From Taibaiella chishuiensis (GTDB lineage Bacteria > Bacteroidota > Bacteroidia > Chitinophagales > Chitinophagaceae), in contig NZ_PYGD01000007.1 in NCBI RefSeq assembly GCF_003014535.1, positions 124,001 to 188,000 of the forward strand: a DNA stretch of 64,000 nucleotides, read 5' to 3'. The notes under the pieces were generated by a model, which was given only the letters and a program-made list of their open reading frames with translations, was not told the DNA's origin and searched no databases. The position numbers were made by a program, and so were the translations under genes. This document shows positions 27,015 to 37,019 of this stretch, piece after piece (positions within the stretch are counted from its first letter, which is position 1; each line of letters begins with the position of its first letter).

Positions 27015-30000
27015 CTAGAGTTTCAAACCTATGCCCAGTGTATAATAGGTACCTTCATAACGGCTCTGGTAGCGGTTATCGAACCGGAAGCCATCGATCG
27101 TTTCATGATTACGGCTGAACCTGCCATCTCCATTGATATCCTGCACCTGCAGGAATCGTGCGTTCAGTATATTTTGTATACCGCCTTTAAGTTCCAGCAT
27201 CCTGCCTATCCTTTGGGAAAAAGTAAAATCGAGCGAATGCCGCGGCAGTTCATAAATACTCGGGTTATCGATATTACCCACACCGATAATCCGGCGGCCG
27301 ATAATATTATAAGAGAGATTGAGTTTAAGCCCGATACTGTCGTCGGTATAATTAAAGGCGGCATTGACCAGGTATGGCGACTGGCCGTAAAGCGGCCGTT
27401 TCGTGTCCTGTAACAAAGTACGGTCGAGCCGTACCTCGCTAAAAATATACGCCGCATTAACCATTAAGGAAACCCTGCGTAATAAACTGCTGAGTACGTT
27501 GCTGCCACCGGCATAGCGGGCCAGGCCCATCATCATTTCCACTTCGGCGCCGTAACTCACGGCAGACAAGGCATTGCCCCATTGAAAGTTATTACGGCCC
27601 GTAGTGCCATTGTAGTAATAATACTCGATCGGGTTGGTAAAATGTTTGTAAAACACACTCGCCGAAAACATTTCGCCGGGGCCGGGATAGTGTTCGAAAC
27701 GGAGATCCAGGTTATCGATATCGGTCTGTATTTTCAGATCGGGGTTACCATAAGCCAGCCGGAAGTCGTAAAAGTCGAGGAAAAAGAAAGGCGCGATCTC
27801 CCGGAACTCGGGGCGGTTGAGGGTACGGGCATAGGCCGCACGCAACAGGTTCTTTTCCGAAATATTATAGGTAAGGTTTGCCGAAGGCAACCAGGACAAG
27901 TGCTTGCGATCGAGGCTGATCTCGCCGGCATTGGGGCCTACGGTTTGCCAGCCATAGCTTTTCAACTGCTGGCTGTTGTCCTCGATACGCAATCCGCCGT
28001 ACAACTTAAACCGGCGGCCCAGCGGTATTTCTGCTGCCAGGTATCCTGCATTGAGGTGGTTACGGGCCGTATAACTATTACTCTTGCCATAACTCTCGTC
28101 TATCACGCTGCTGCTGTCTACATCGGAGAACATCGCAAACTGCCTGAATTCAAAGGTCCTGTCCTTGTCTTCAACAAAAACACCGGCCCGTAACACCGGG
28201 GTAAAATTACCGATATGCAGGGTCTGCTCTATATCCAGGCCCAGGGTACGGGCCTCTTCGGGCAACATAAAATAGCGGCGGCCCCAACGGATACCGCTTA
28301 CCGGTTCGCCTACCCTGTTAAACCGTTCCCCGAGCTGCGTGCCGGGATAAAACTCGGCAGCGGGCGCCGTCCAGGTACGGGTACGCTGATCGGGATCGTT
28401 GTAATTACTACGTGTATACCCCAGTACCCAATTTACTTTGGTATACTCCCATAACTCGTGCGTACCGATCAGCTGACCGGAGTAAATGCCCCGGAAAGCA
28501 TTACTGAGCACGGTTTGTCGTATATACTGGCCCTCACCCAGGCCCGAACCGTCTGATGCAGCCGGTCCCGACTGCCCGTTACGGTTAATATAGGAAGCGC
28601 TACCCGTATGGGTGTACATATTCTTAAAGTCGATATGGTGCCGGCCTTTGATATCGAGTGCAATATTGACCAGGCCGTTGAACCGGACATCATGATCCTG
28701 TACTTCGTCAGCAAAGTTATAGGCGTAGGTATAGTCGCCATTCATAATACCGCCCGGGTTACGCGACACCACGGTATACCGGTAGGCATTGGTATAACTC
28801 AATCCACCGGATACGCCCAGGCTTACATCCTGCGACAGGTCCAGCTTACGGCCGAAATCGATATTAAACCGGTGATCAATAGGCGCTGTTTTACGGTAGG
28901 CTTCCCAGTTGTTGTTGAACTTTGCGGTAAGCGCCTTACGTTCTTCCAGCGGCAAGAGGTCGATACGTTTGAGCTCGGACGGCAGCGGCAGGGAATACGT
29001 ACCGTCATCATAGCCCAGCCAGAACCTGCTGCCCTCGCGCTGTTCGTAAAAATCGCGGAAGGTAGTATTGGGCCGTACCGAGGCCTGGTAACCGATGTTC
29101 AAAAAGTTTTTGGCGGCAAAACCCGTCGTATACACTTTCACTACACCACCGGCAAAATCGCCGGGCAATTCGGGCACGGCGGTCTTGTAGATCAGGATAC
29201 GATCGATCATACCACTGGGCAGGATATCGAAGGAGAAAGCACGCGAATCGGATTCAAAACTGGGTGCGGTAACGTTATTCAGCATCACGGTATTGTACCT
29301 CTGCGGCAAGCCCCGGATAACTATAAAACGGTTCTGGATCACGCTGACGCCAGGTATACGGCGTACAACCTCAGATGCGTCGCGGTCCTGGCTGCGCCCG
29401 ATCTGTTCGGCCGATATGCCGCTTACCACGGCACGGGCCTCGCGGATCTGCTGGATCAGCGAAATATTGGTGCCCGTAACGCGGCGTTCGGTAACCACCA
29501 CTTCACCGAGTGTATTTTCATCTTCGCTCAGGGGAATATCCAGTTGGGTTTCTTTACCCGCCTTTACGGTTATGGCTTCAATCCGGAGCGGTGTATACCC
29601 TACGTAACTGATCGCAACGGCATAGGTACCCACGGGCATATCGATTGCGAAACGCCCGTCGGCATCGGTCTGGCTAACCTGTCCGCCAATCCGCAACATA
29701 GCGCCGATAATAGGTTCGCCGTTCTTTTTATCTTTGATGAAACCGGTAATACGGCCCGATACCTCGCGCTCCGGTTGCAGCTGCCGGCTGATCACAACAT
29801 TCCTATTGATCTGCTTGAAGGCCAGGTGGTGCCTGCTGAGCAATAACTCCAGCACTTTGGTCGCCGGCATATCTTTATAGTCGCCACTCACAGTCTTTAC
29901 CGGCCGTATATCGTCCTCCATAAACACGAACTGGAAGGTGGTAGCCGCCTCTATTTTCTTTAAGGCATCGCGCAGGCTGATGCGGTCGAAGCTCAGGGTA

Positions 30001-30119
30001 ATCCTTTCCTGTTGCAGGTTCTGGCCGGATACGGCCAGGGGCATGGCTTGCAGGAACAGGATAAACAGCAATACGGCAATGCCGTTGCTCAGGTAGTAAG
30101 GGGTATATTTTCGTTGCAT
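27015..30119 (-). CDS. STN-domain TonB-dependent outer-membrane receptor
   Basis: A 1034-aa receptor. Signal sequence is at about 1-33. A secretin/TonB short N-terminal (STN) domain at about 40-110 (RISLRDALKKIEAATTFQFV) contacts the FecR anti-sigma factor. A CarboxypepD_reg-like domain at about 120-205 (GRITGFIKDKKNGEPIIGAM) precedes a plug at about 215-330 (SEVVRRIPGVSVIQNRFIVI) and a 22-strand-type barrel to the end. It imports a bulky ligand across the outer membrane with TonB energy. The STN domain plus upstream FecR and ECF sigma genes indicate cell-surface signalling: ligand binding induces its own operon. The ligand is unknown; the downstream PhoX-like T9SS protein might hint at a phosphorus compound, weakly. 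Confidence 0.93.
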   Translation of the reverse strand: MQRKYTPYYLSNGIAVLLFILFLQAMPLAVSGQNLQQERITLSFDRISLRDALKKIEAATTFQFVFMEDDIRPVKTVSGDYKDMPATKVLELLLSRHHLAFKQINRNVVISRQLQPEREVSGRITGFIKDKKNGEPIIGAMLRIGGQVSQTDADGRFAIDMPVGTYAVAISYVGYTPLRIEAITVKAGKETQLDIPLSEDENTLGEVVVTERRVTGTNISLIQQIREARAVVSGISAEQIGRSQDRDASEVVRRIPGVSVIQNRFIVIRGLPQRYNTVMLNNVTAPSFESDSRAFSFDILPSGMIDRILIYKTAVPELPGDFAGGVVKVYTTGFAAKNFLNIGYQASVRPNTTFRDFYEQREGSRFWLGYDDGTYSLPLPSELKRIDLLPLEERKALTAKFNNNWEAYRKTAPIDHRFNIDFGRKLDLSQDVSLGVSGGLSYTNAYRYTVVSRNPGGIMNGDYTYAYNFADEVQDHDVRFNGLVNIALDIKGRHHIDFKNMYTHTGSASYINRNGQSGPAASDGSGLGEGQYIRQTVLSNAFRGIYSGQLIGTHELWEYTKVNWVLGYTRSNYNDPDQRTRTWTAPAAEFYPGTQLGERFNRVGEPVSGIRWGRRYFMLPEEARTLGLDIEQTLHIGNFTPVLRAGVFVEDKDRTFEFRQFAMFSDVDSSSVIDESYGKSNSYTARNHLNAGYLAAEIPLGRRFKLYGGLRIEDNSQQLKSYGWQTVGPNAGEISLDRKHLSWLPSANLTYNISEKNLLRAAYARTLNRPEFREIAPFFFLDFYDFRLAYGNPDLKIQTDIDNLDLRFEHYPGPGEMFSASVFYKHFTNPIEYYYYNGTTGRNNFQWGNALSAVSYGAEVEMMMGLARYAGGSNVLSSLLRRVSLMVNAAYIFSEVRLDRTLLQDTKRPLYGQSPYLVNAAFNYTDDSIGLKLNLSYNIIGRRIIGVGNIDNPSIYELPRHSLDFTFSQRIGRMLELKGGIQNILNARFLQVQDINGDGRFSRNHETIDGFRFDNRYQSRYEGTYYTLGIGLKL

Positions 30120-30156
30120 AGTTATAACTTGCGACAGGCAACGCCTGTCCCTATAT

Positions 30157-31185
30157 TTACTGGCCTATATACAGGTTATTGTTATCGTGATGTACTTTAA
30201 GCTGAGCAACCTCGCCGAGAATGTCGGACAGGTCCTGCATAGAAATATTGGGATCGAAAGTAGCCGTGATGCGTCTTGCAGCCACCTGCTCGTTGGCCAG
30301 GTGTACGCTGATACCATATTGTACCCGCAGCCGTTCGGCCACTTCGGCCAGGCTGCTGTTATCGAACACCAGTTTGCCATCCCTTACAGCCGTAGCCTGC
30401 GCCGCTGAAACAGCGGATACCTTAACGGAATCATCCGGCAGGTTTAAAACGATCTTTTCTTCGGGACTCAGGCTGGCCAGCAATAGCGGCTCCTGCCCTT
30501 TACGGTTGCGGCTTACCGCCACCTTGCCCGTCACTACGGTTACCGATGTGCGGGTCTCGCCCGGATAAGCTATAACCTGGAAGCTGGTGCCCAGTACGCG
30601 GGTAGTTAATTCGGGAGCCTGTACCAGGAAAGGTTGCTCAGGGTTCTTCCTGATCTCGAAAAATGCCGAGCCTACCAGTTGCACCAAACGTTGCGTATCG
30701 TTAAAGGCTTCGGGATAACGCAGGCTGCTACCCGGCGCCAGCCGTACCTGCGAGCCATCGGGCAGGGTCAGCATTACCTGCTTGCCCGTAGCCGCCCTGA
30801 TCTCTTTCCAGGCCAGTGTTACCGGTCCCTGCCCGTATTGCCGGGCCACCCAGTCGCGGTTCAGGAAAAGAAAAAGGCCGCCGCAAATAAGGATAGCAGC
30901 AATAGCCGCTGCAGCGCGAAGCGCCAGGGGACGGAAGACACGGCTGCGGGGCTCGGGATCGAGGACAATACCATAACGGGAAATAAAACGGTTGAAGACC
31001 TGGTCAGGCAATTTTTTTTTCCGGTTCTTCTGTCCGTAAAGTCTTGCGATATCATCCAGTATCTGCTGGTGCCGATCCGGCGCAACAGCTATCCAGGCTA
31101 GCAGTTCGGCCCGTTCATCTTCATCAAGTCTGTTCTGCGCGGCATGGATCAGGAGTTTCCAGTTAATTTTAGTGTTGACGCTCAA
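30157..31185 (-). CDS. FecR-family anti-sigma factor
   Basis: A 342-aa inner-membrane protein. The N-terminal cytoplasmic part (about 1-85) binds the sigma factor. One transmembrane helix is at about 88-108 (ALRAAAAIAAILICGGLFLF). The FecR domain is at about 135-235 (ATGKQVMLTLPDGSQVRLAP; FEIRKNPEQPFLVQAP), and a C-terminal DUF4974-type domain at about 270-342 senses the receptor STN domain. The only start that keeps the N-terminus is TTG at 31185; no ATG lies in frame nearby. It is placed between the ECF sigma gene (181 bp upstream) and the receptor (37 bp downstream). Confidence 0.92.
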   Translation of the reverse strand: MSVNTKINWKLLIHAAQNRLDEDERAELLAWIAVAPDRHQQILDDIARLYGQKNRKKKLPDQVFNRFISRYGIVLDPEPRSRVFRPLALRAAAAIAAILICGGLFLFLNRDWVARQYGQGPVTLAWKEIRAATGKQVMLTLPDGSQVRLAPGSSLRYPEAFNDTQRLVQLVGSAFFEIRKNPEQPFLVQAPELTTRVLGTSFQVIAYPGETRTSVTVVTGKVAVSRNRKGQEPLLLASLSPEEKIVLNLPDDSVKVSAVSAAQATAVRDGKLVFDNSSLAEVAERLRVQYGISVHLANEQVAARRITATFDPNISMQDLSDILGEVAQLKVHHDNNNLYIGQ

Positions 31186-31366
31186 ACTGTATATTTTTAA
31201 ATTAGGGGAAAGTATTCAAGGCTCATGACGTACGATCTCCTGTTTTTGCCCCCTCTCCAAGGTTACCAAATTATTAATCCTTCAACAGGTGCGGATCTAA
31301 AAAGCGGAAAACCCCGCCGGTAGCGGGGTATAGACGGGATACCGGTACAGGCACATACCGGTATAA

Positions 31367-31960
31367 CTAGTAAACGAGCAGCAATAATACCAACGGGCTT
31401 ACCTTACCATAGTTTATTGCGGAGGCTTTAAGCTGACGCACCGCACGTTCTATATTGTTGCGTACGGTCTTCTCCGACAGGCGCAGCATTTCGGCGATCT
31501 CTTTATGTTTCATACCATCTTTATACAGGATAAAGATCTTACGACGCTTGGGGGGTAAAACGATCAGCAGGGCTTCCAGCTCCTGCCTGAAATCCAGGGT
31601 GTAATCGCGGCTGTCGAAATCGCCCAGGCTGCCTTCAGCGCCTGCTGCATCCATTACATCCTCTATATTTTCGTAGGTCACATTGCGGGTCTGTGCCCGC
31701 AAATAATCGATGCTGTGGTTACGCGTAGCGGTATAGAGATAAGAGCGTAAACTGGAAACGATATTGATCTTGTGTTTTTTTTCCCAGAGGGCCAGCAATA
31801 CATCCGAAACGATCTCCTCGGCGATATCCCTGCGTTTTACATAGGTGCAGCAGTGCTTCAGCAATGCATCACAGTATTTATCCACCAGGATACGGAACGC
31901 GTAAGGATCTTCTTCTTTTATAGAAAGGAAAAGCAGTTCATCAGTAGTGTGTACGAGCAT
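31367..31960 (-). CDS. ECF sigma factor of the FecI type
   Basis: A 197-aa sigma-70 family protein. Region 2 is at about 20-90 (RDIAEEIVSDVLLALWEKKH, LRSYLYTATRNHSIDYLR) and region 4 at about 125-180 (LPPKRRKIFILYKDGMKHKE, MLRLSEKTVRNNIERAVRQL). Regions 1 and 3 are absent, as in all ECF factors. It heads the sigma/FecR/TonB receptor unit and should direct transcription of the receptor once released by FecR. Confidence 0.95.
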   Translation of the reverse strand: MLVHTTDELLFLSIKEEDPYAFRILVDKYCDALLKHCCTYVKRRDIAEEIVSDVLLALWEKKHKINIVSSLRSYLYTATRNHSIDYLRAQTRNVTYENIEDVMDAAGAEGSLGDFDSRDYTLDFRQELEALLIVLPPKRRKIFILYKDGMKHKEIAEMLRLSEKTVRNNIERAVRQLKASAINYGKVSPLVLLLLVY

Positions 31961-32205
31961 AACGGGGCATTAATGATATCAGTTCCCGGCGGCAGATACC
32001 TGTCCCTTAGCGGGAGCAGCGGCCTTTCAGGGGAACTACATATTAAGAGAAAGCAAAGATATTCACTTCAATACCGCGTCTATATTATCAATCGGTTAAA
32101 CCGTTAACACCATGAGTACCAGGCTAAAAACCTTTACCAACGGCACTTCCAGGCGGTGGTCACGCAGCCAGTTCCAGGTAAAAACCTGTAGTTTTATTGA
32201 TAGAA

Positions 32206-32231
32206 AAAGTGCCCGCAAACGCGGGCACTTT
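32206..32231 (-). terminator. Terminator after aceA
   Basis: Perfect 11-bp stem (32206-32216 with 32221-32231), AAAC loop, and a T-run on the minus strand, 24 bp past the aceA stop. The rest of 31961-32254 holds no gene that I can support. Confidence 0.85.
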
Positions 32232-32254
32232 CCAGCCAAGGCTATAAAAAGTCT

Positions 32255-33532
32255 TTATACAAACTGTGCCGATTCGGTGCTGTCTTTCATGGCCACCGTA
32301 GAAGCATTACCCTGCTGCACGGTATTCTGTATAAAATCGAAATAACCGGTTCCTACAAAGCTCTGGTGTTTTACCGCCCGGAACCCCTGTTCCTGTAAAC
32401 CGAACTCGCGCTCCTGCAATTCGGAGAAGCCCGCCATACCCCGCTTGCGATAAGCCGTAGCCAGCTCGAACATAGACGTATTGAGCGCATGGAAGCCTGC
32501 AAGGGTAATGAACTGGAAGCGGTATCCCATAGCAGCCAACGCCTCGCGGAAGTTTTCCATCTCTTCGATACTGAGGTGTTTCTTCCAGTTAAAGGAAGGC
32601 GAACAGTTGTAGGCAAGCAGCTTGCCGGGAAAGCGGGCATGAATGCTTTCGGCAAAGGTACGCGCCACTTCCAGGTCGGGCTTGGAGGTTTCCATCCACA
32701 ACATATCGGCATAAGGCGCATAGGCAAGTCCCCGGGCAATACATTGTTCCACACCGTTGCGCACCTCGTAAAAGCCTTCTGCAGTGCGCTCGCCGGTAAT
32801 AAAAGGACGGTCGCGCTCATCGATATCCGAAGTGATGAGGTTGGCTGCTTCGGCATCGGTACGGGCCACAAGCACCGTGGGTACACCAAGTACATCGGCC
32901 GCTAGCCTTGCTGCTACCAGCTTATCCACGGCCTCGCGAGTAGGCACCAAAACCTTACCGCCAAGATGACCGCATTTTTTTGCTGAAGAAAGCTGGTCTT
33001 CGAAATGCACACCGGCGGCACCGGCTTCGATCATGGCTTTCATCAGTTCAAAGGCATTCAGGTTACCTCCAAAGCCGGCTTCGGCATCGGCCACGATAGG
33101 CGCCATCCAGTCCTTACTGTTATCACCGCTCACCGAATCTACCTGTTCGCAACGCAGCAGGGCATTGTTGATCCGCTTTACCACCTCGGGAACGGAATTG
33201 GCCGGGTATAAGGATTGATCGGGATACATATGCCCGGCGCCATTGGCATCGGCAGCTACCTGCCAGCCGCTCAGGTAAATGGCCTGCAGGCCCGCAGCTA
33301 CTTCCTGTACTGCCTGGTTACCGGTAAGCGCCCCTAAGGCGGTCACGTTATCCTGGTGCTGCAGCATATGCCAGAGCTTTTCGGCGCCCTGGGTTGCCAG
33401 CGAATAACTGATTTTTACTTTACCACGCAGCTTAAGTACCTCTGCCGCGGTATAAGGCCGGGTAATGCCCTGCCATCTTGTATCCTGTGCCCAGGCCTGT
33501 TGCAGGCCGGCGCTATCATTTGCATGTTGCAT
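32255..33532 (-). CDS. aceA: Isocitrate lyase
   Basis: A 425-aa glyoxylate-shunt enzyme that splits isocitrate into glyoxylate and succinate in the cytoplasm. It has the catalytic loop [17 protein letters not shown] with the active-site Cys of [45 protein letters not shown] (metal and substrate region) and [16 protein letters not shown] near the end. Length is typical of the bacterial short form. It follows aceB by 86 bp on the same strand, forming an operon for growth on acetate or fatty acids. Confidence 0.97.
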   Translation of the reverse strand: MQHANDSAGLQQAWAQDTRWQGITRPYTAAEVLKLRGKVKISYSLATQGAEKLWHMLQHQDNVTALGALTGNQAVQEVAAGLQAIYLSGWQVAADANGAGHMYPDQSLYPANSVPEVVKRINNALLRCEQVDSVSGDNSKDWMAPIVADAEAGFGGNLNAFELMKAMIEAGAAGVHFEDQLSSAKKCGHLGGKVLVPTREAVDKLVAARLAADVLGVPTVLVARTDAEAANLITSDIDERDRPFITGERTAEGFYEVRNGVEQCIARGLAYAPYADMLWMETSKPDLEVARTFAESIHARFPGKLLAYNCSPSFNWKKHLSIEEMENFREALAAMGYRFQFITLAGFHALNTSMFELATAYRKRGMAGFSELQEREFGLQEQGFRAVKHQSFVGTGYFDFIQNTVQQGNASTVAMKDSTESAQFV

Positions 33533-33618
33533 AGAATGCTGTTTTAAAAAAGTAAAAGATATAGGAAGCCTGTACGGGCCCGGCCGGAACCCGTTCCAGT
33601 ATTTTTATAAGCTTGGGA

Positions 33619-35214
33619 TCAGCGTTCCAATTCCGTATATGCCCGTGTGGTAAAAAATTCTTCGTAGTCCTGCTGCACCACCAGGCGGTTAAAGATCTGT
33701 ATGGCGTGTGCAAACCGGCCTTCATGATAAGCTTGGGTACCTACGTCCTCGCGGATATGTGCGATCTCTTCGTCGCGGATCGTTTCATACAGGTCCTGGT
33801 TTACCTTTCGCCCGTCGTCGAGCCTGGCGCCGGCATGCAGCCATTGCCATACCTGTGTACGGCAGATCTCAGCGGTAGCTGCATCTTCCATCAGGTTATA
33901 AATTGCCGCGGCGCCATTGCCCCGCAACCAGCTTTCGATATAGCGTATACCAACGTTGATATTCAACCTCAAGCCTTTTTCCGTAACCGAACCTTCGGGC
34001 AGCGTGATCAGGTGAATGCCCGTAGTGGCAAAGTCGTGCCGTTTATTGTCGACCTGGTTGGGCTGTGGCATATACCGGTCGAATACTTCGCGGGCAACGG
34101 GCACCAGCGCCGGGTGCGCCACCCAGGTGCCGTCATGGCCATCGTTTACCTCGCGCATTTTATCGGCCCTTACCTGTTCCAGCGCTTTATGATTGGCTTC
34201 CTCATTATTCTTTACAGGTATCTGTGCCGCCATACCGCCTATGGCCAGGGCATTGCGCCGGTGGCAGGTCTGGACCACGAGCTGGGTATAGGCCCGCATA
34301 AAGGGAACGGTCATCGTAATCTGCGAGCGGTCGGGAAATACATAACCCGGTACGTTGCGGAATTTTTTGATAAAGGAAAAGATGTAGTCCCAACGGCCGC
34401 AATTAAGACCGGCAGCATGGTTCCGCAATTCATACAGGATCTCGTGCAGTTGGAACGAAGCGGTGATGGTCTCGATCAGCACCGTAGCCTTGATCACGCC
34501 TTTGGGCAGGTCCAGGCTGGCTTCCGCATAGTCGAACACTTCATTCCAGAGCCGGGCTTCTTTATAACTTTCTGTTTTGGGCAGGTAAAAATAAGGTCCG
34601 CTGCCTTTTGCGATCAGCGGTATCGCGTTATGGAAGAAATACAGGCCAAAGTCGAAAAGTCCTGCGCTCATAGGCTTACCATCGATAAGCAGGTGCCGCT
34701 CTTCCATATGCCAGCCGCGCGGGCGCACCAGCAGTACCGCAGGATGTTGAACGAGTGTATACGACTTGCCTGCAGTCTCGAGGCTGATCGTGCCCCTTAT
34801 CGCATCCTGCAGGTTCAGCTGGCCCTGCACCAGGTTATCCCAGGTGGGGGTATTGCTGTCTTCGAAGTCGGCCATGAAAGTGCGGGCGCCGGAGTTCAGT
34901 GCATTAATGATCATTTTGCGATCTACCGGTCCCGTAATCTCTACACGCCGGTCCTGCAGGTCCTGTGGCAAAGGAGCCACTACCCAGCCGCCATTGCGGA
35001 CATGTTCTGTTTCGGGCAGGAAGCCGGGCAGGATACCCGAGTCGATTTTCTTTTGCTCCTGTTGCCGTTCGCTGAGCACGGCCTGCCTGCGGTGTTCGAA
35101 ATGGCGGTGCAGGCCTTCGAGGAAAGCAAGCGCTTCTTCAGAGAACAAAGCCATACCGGCCGCCGCTTCCGGTAGTGTCACCGGGTTGTTTTTAACGGGT
35201 GTACCTGTTTCCAT
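33619..35214 (-). CDS. aceB: Malate synthase A
   Basis: A 531-aa malate synthase of the A form, condensing glyoxylate with acetyl-CoA to malate. Visible family segments are RTFMADFEDSNTPTWDNLV, LRPRGWHMEERH-like sequence (VRPRGWHMEERHLLIDG), FYLPKTESYKEARLW, KATVLIETITASFQLHEIL, CGRWDYIFSFIKKF and DGTWVAHPALVPVA. The ATG at 35214 is used; the frame can be extended only to a TTG at 35244 inside the promoter region. It is the first gene of aceB-aceA and divergent from a RamB/ScfR-like regulator. Confidence 0.97.
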   Translation of the reverse strand: METGTPVKNNPVTLPEAAAGMALFSEEALAFLEGLHRHFEHRRQAVLSERQQEQKKIDSGILPGFLPETEHVRNGGWVVAPLPQDLQDRRVEITGPVDRKMIINALNSGARTFMADFEDSNTPTWDNLVQGQLNLQDAIRGTISLETAGKSYTLVQHPAVLLVRPRGWHMEERHLLIDGKPMSAGLFDFGLYFFHNAIPLIAKGSGPYFYLPKTESYKEARLWNEVFDYAEASLDLPKGVIKATVLIETITASFQLHEILYELRNHAAGLNCGRWDYIFSFIKKFRNVPGYVFPDRSQITMTVPFMRAYTQLVVQTCHRRNALAIGGMAAQIPVKNNEEANHKALEQVRADKMREVNDGHDGTWVAHPALVPVAREVFDRYMPQPNQVDNKRHDFATTGIHLITLPEGSVTEKGLRLNINVGIRYIESWLRGNGAAAIYNLMEDAATAEICRTQVWQWLHAGARLDDGRKVNQDLYETIRDEEIAHIREDVGTQAYHEGRFAHAIQIFNRLVVQQDYEEFFTTRAYTELER

Positions 35215-35255
35215 AATCCTATAATTTTCGTCAAAAGTATACAATTTTCTTATTT

Positions 35256-35305
35256 AGCGAAATTTTCTCTAAAATATTTTTTTAAGCTGATTAAGAAATT
35301 TTGCT
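35256..35305. promoter_or_regulatory. Inverted-repeat operator candidate between aceB and its regulator
   Basis: AGCGAAATTTTCT at 35256-35268 on plus and AGCAAAATTTCTT on minus (35293-35305) form an imperfect inverted pair (10 of 13 identical) in the 103-bp divergent region. RamB-type regulators bind A/T-rich sites with a TTTGC core in Corynebacterium; here TTTTGC is in the right arm. Assigning it as the regulator site is inference. Confidence 0.4.
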
Positions 35306-35317
35306 ACCTTGCAGCAT

Positions 35318-36802
35318 ATGATTACTGAGAACGAAAGCGTTAAGCTCATCTTTGGGCTTAAAATACGCAGCCTGCGCCAGCAGAAAAGTTTATCATACCA
35401 GCAACTATCGGAGCAGACACGCCTCGCCGTATCTTACCTGCATGATATAGAAAATGGAAAAAAATACCCGAAGGCAGACAAGATACTGATCCTGGCCAAA
35501 GCGCTTGGCGTAGACTATGATTACCTGGTATCGCTTACCGGCGATAAAAAGCTGCAACCGCTTATCGACCTGATCAGTACCGATTTTATCAATGTGATTC
35601 CCTGGGAGCACTTTGGCCTGCAGCCCGCGGGCATGCTGGAACTGTTTACCAATACGCCCGATAAGATCACTACCTTTATCAGTACCCTGGTCAAGATATC
35701 GCGCGCCTACCACCTGAGCCGCGACAATTTCTATACCACGGCCCTGCGCTCTTACCAGGATCTTTACAACAACTACTTCGAAGACCTGGAAGCCAGCTCC
35801 CGCTCCTTCCGCGAAAGCCTGAAAACCCGCAGCCAGGGCGCATTCACGGCTGCGCAGCTGGAAGTGCTGCTGGAAGAGCGTTTCGACATACGTACCGACC
35901 GGCGCAAAATGGGCGCCATTGGTAGTCTCGCTACCCTGCGGTCCTATTTTTCCTTATCCAAACGGACGCTGTTCCTCAACAAGCAATTGTCGCCCGCGCA
36001 GGAAGCCTTCCTGCTGGCCCGCGAACTGGGCTTCCAGGCGCTGGATATCAGCCTGCGCCCTTACGAAACCATGCTGCGCCATGCCTCGTCCTTCGACCTG
36101 CTGCTCAATAATTTCAGGGCTTCTTACTTTGCCGCTTCGCTGCTGGTACCCGAGGCCCAACTGGCCGAGCATATCAAACATATATCAGGCAGCCTGAAAT
36201 GGGACGGCAAAGCCTGGTTGTCGCTGCTGGATACGTATAACATTACTCCCGAGATGCTGATGCAACGGCTTACTAATGTATTGCCGCATCACTTCGGGAT
36301 CGACCAGTTATTTTTCTTGCGGATGAGCAGCCAGGATGGCGGCCATTACGAGATCACCAAGGAGTTGCACCTGTCGCAGCTGCATAACCCGCATGCCAAC
36401 CTCGCCAATGAACACTACTGCAGGCGTTGGATGGCGATAAGCCTGATGGAGCAAGGCCCCGAAACCGGTAAACCCAGGAAGACGAAAGGCCCGCTGATCG
36501 GTGCACAAATATCGCATTACTGGCAAACGCAGAACCGCTATCTCTGTATTACCATTGCCAAACCGCAATCGAAGCAGGGCAATGACATGGTAAGCGTAAC
36601 GCTGGGCCTGATGCTGGACAAGCCCATGCTGCAGCTGATGCGTTTCGTCAACGATCCCGCTATCGCAACGCGTACCGTAAACACCACTTGCGAACGTTGC
36701 CCGATAAGCGATTGCAAGGAACGCGCCGCACCGCCGCTGCATATTATACAGGCACAACGGGAAGCCGAGACCACAGCGGGGCTTGACCAGCTGGAGCAAT
36801 AA
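35318..36802 (+). CDS. RamB/ScfR-type XRE regulator (HTH, ImmA/IrrE-like middle, DUF2083-like end)
   Basis: A 494-aa transcription factor. The N-terminal XRE helix-turn-helix is at about 10-65 (IRSLRQQKSLSYQQLSEQTR, VSYLHDIENGKKYPKADKIL). The central region at about 150-330 contains the degenerate ImmA/IrrE-like part (LSPAQEAFLLARELGFQALD). The C-terminal region has a Cys cluster CERCPISDCKERAAPP. This architecture is that of RamB/ScfR short-chain fatty acyl regulators, which in actinobacteria control aceA and aceB. Here it is divergent from aceB, so control of the glyoxylate shunt is the natural prediction. ATG at 35318 is preferred over TTG at 35309. Confidence 0.88.
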   Translation: MITENESVKLIFGLKIRSLRQQKSLSYQQLSEQTRLAVSYLHDIENGKKYPKADKILILAKALGVDYDYLVSLTGDKKLQPLIDLISTDFINVIPWEHFGLQPAGMLELFTNTPDKITTFISTLVKISRAYHLSRDNFYTTALRSYQDLYNNYFEDLEASSRSFRESLKTRSQGAFTAAQLEVLLEERFDIRTDRRKMGAIGSLATLRSYFSLSKRTLFLNKQLSPAQEAFLLARELGFQALDISLRPYETMLRHASSFDLLLNNFRASYFAASLLVPEAQLAEHIKHISGSLKWDGKAWLSLLDTYNITPEMLMQRLTNVLPHHFGIDQLFFLRMSSQDGGHYEITKELHLSQLHNPHANLANEHYCRRWMAISLMEQGPETGKPRKTKGPLIGAQISHYWQTQNRYLCITIAKPQSKQGNDMVSVTLGLMLDKPMLQLMRFVNDPAIATRTVNTTCERCPISDCKERAAPPLHIIQAQREAETTAGLDQLEQ

Positions 36803-36845
36803 AAAGACTTCTTTATTTGCAACAACAGTTACCTGCAAAAAAATA

Positions 36846-36863
36846 CCCGGCCATAAGGCCGGG
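36846..36863 (+). terminator. Hairpin after the RamB/ScfR-like gene
   Basis: Perfect 7-bp GC stem (36846-36852 with 36857-36863), ATAA loop, preceded by an A-run on plus (usable as a T-run from the other side). Weak T-tract downstream (CACTTTC). Confidence 0.55.
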
Positions 36864-37019
36864 CACTTTCAATTTTCTGAAGAATTTCTTCTTCAATTTT
36901 CACACTGCGGCGAAGATAAAGTAAGAACAATAAAAAGCAACAGAATTAACCATTCTTATAGAAAGCATCATCTCTTTAATGTAAGCATGATGCAGATGTT
37001 TGCCCGCAGCAGCTACGGC

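Noticed and set aside
28608-29846. 412-codon plus frame opposite the TonB receptor
   Set aside because: Shadow of the receptor gene; no domain pattern and no promoter.
33613-35175. 520-codon plus frame opposite aceB
   Set aside because: Shadow of a fully recognised malate synthase gene.
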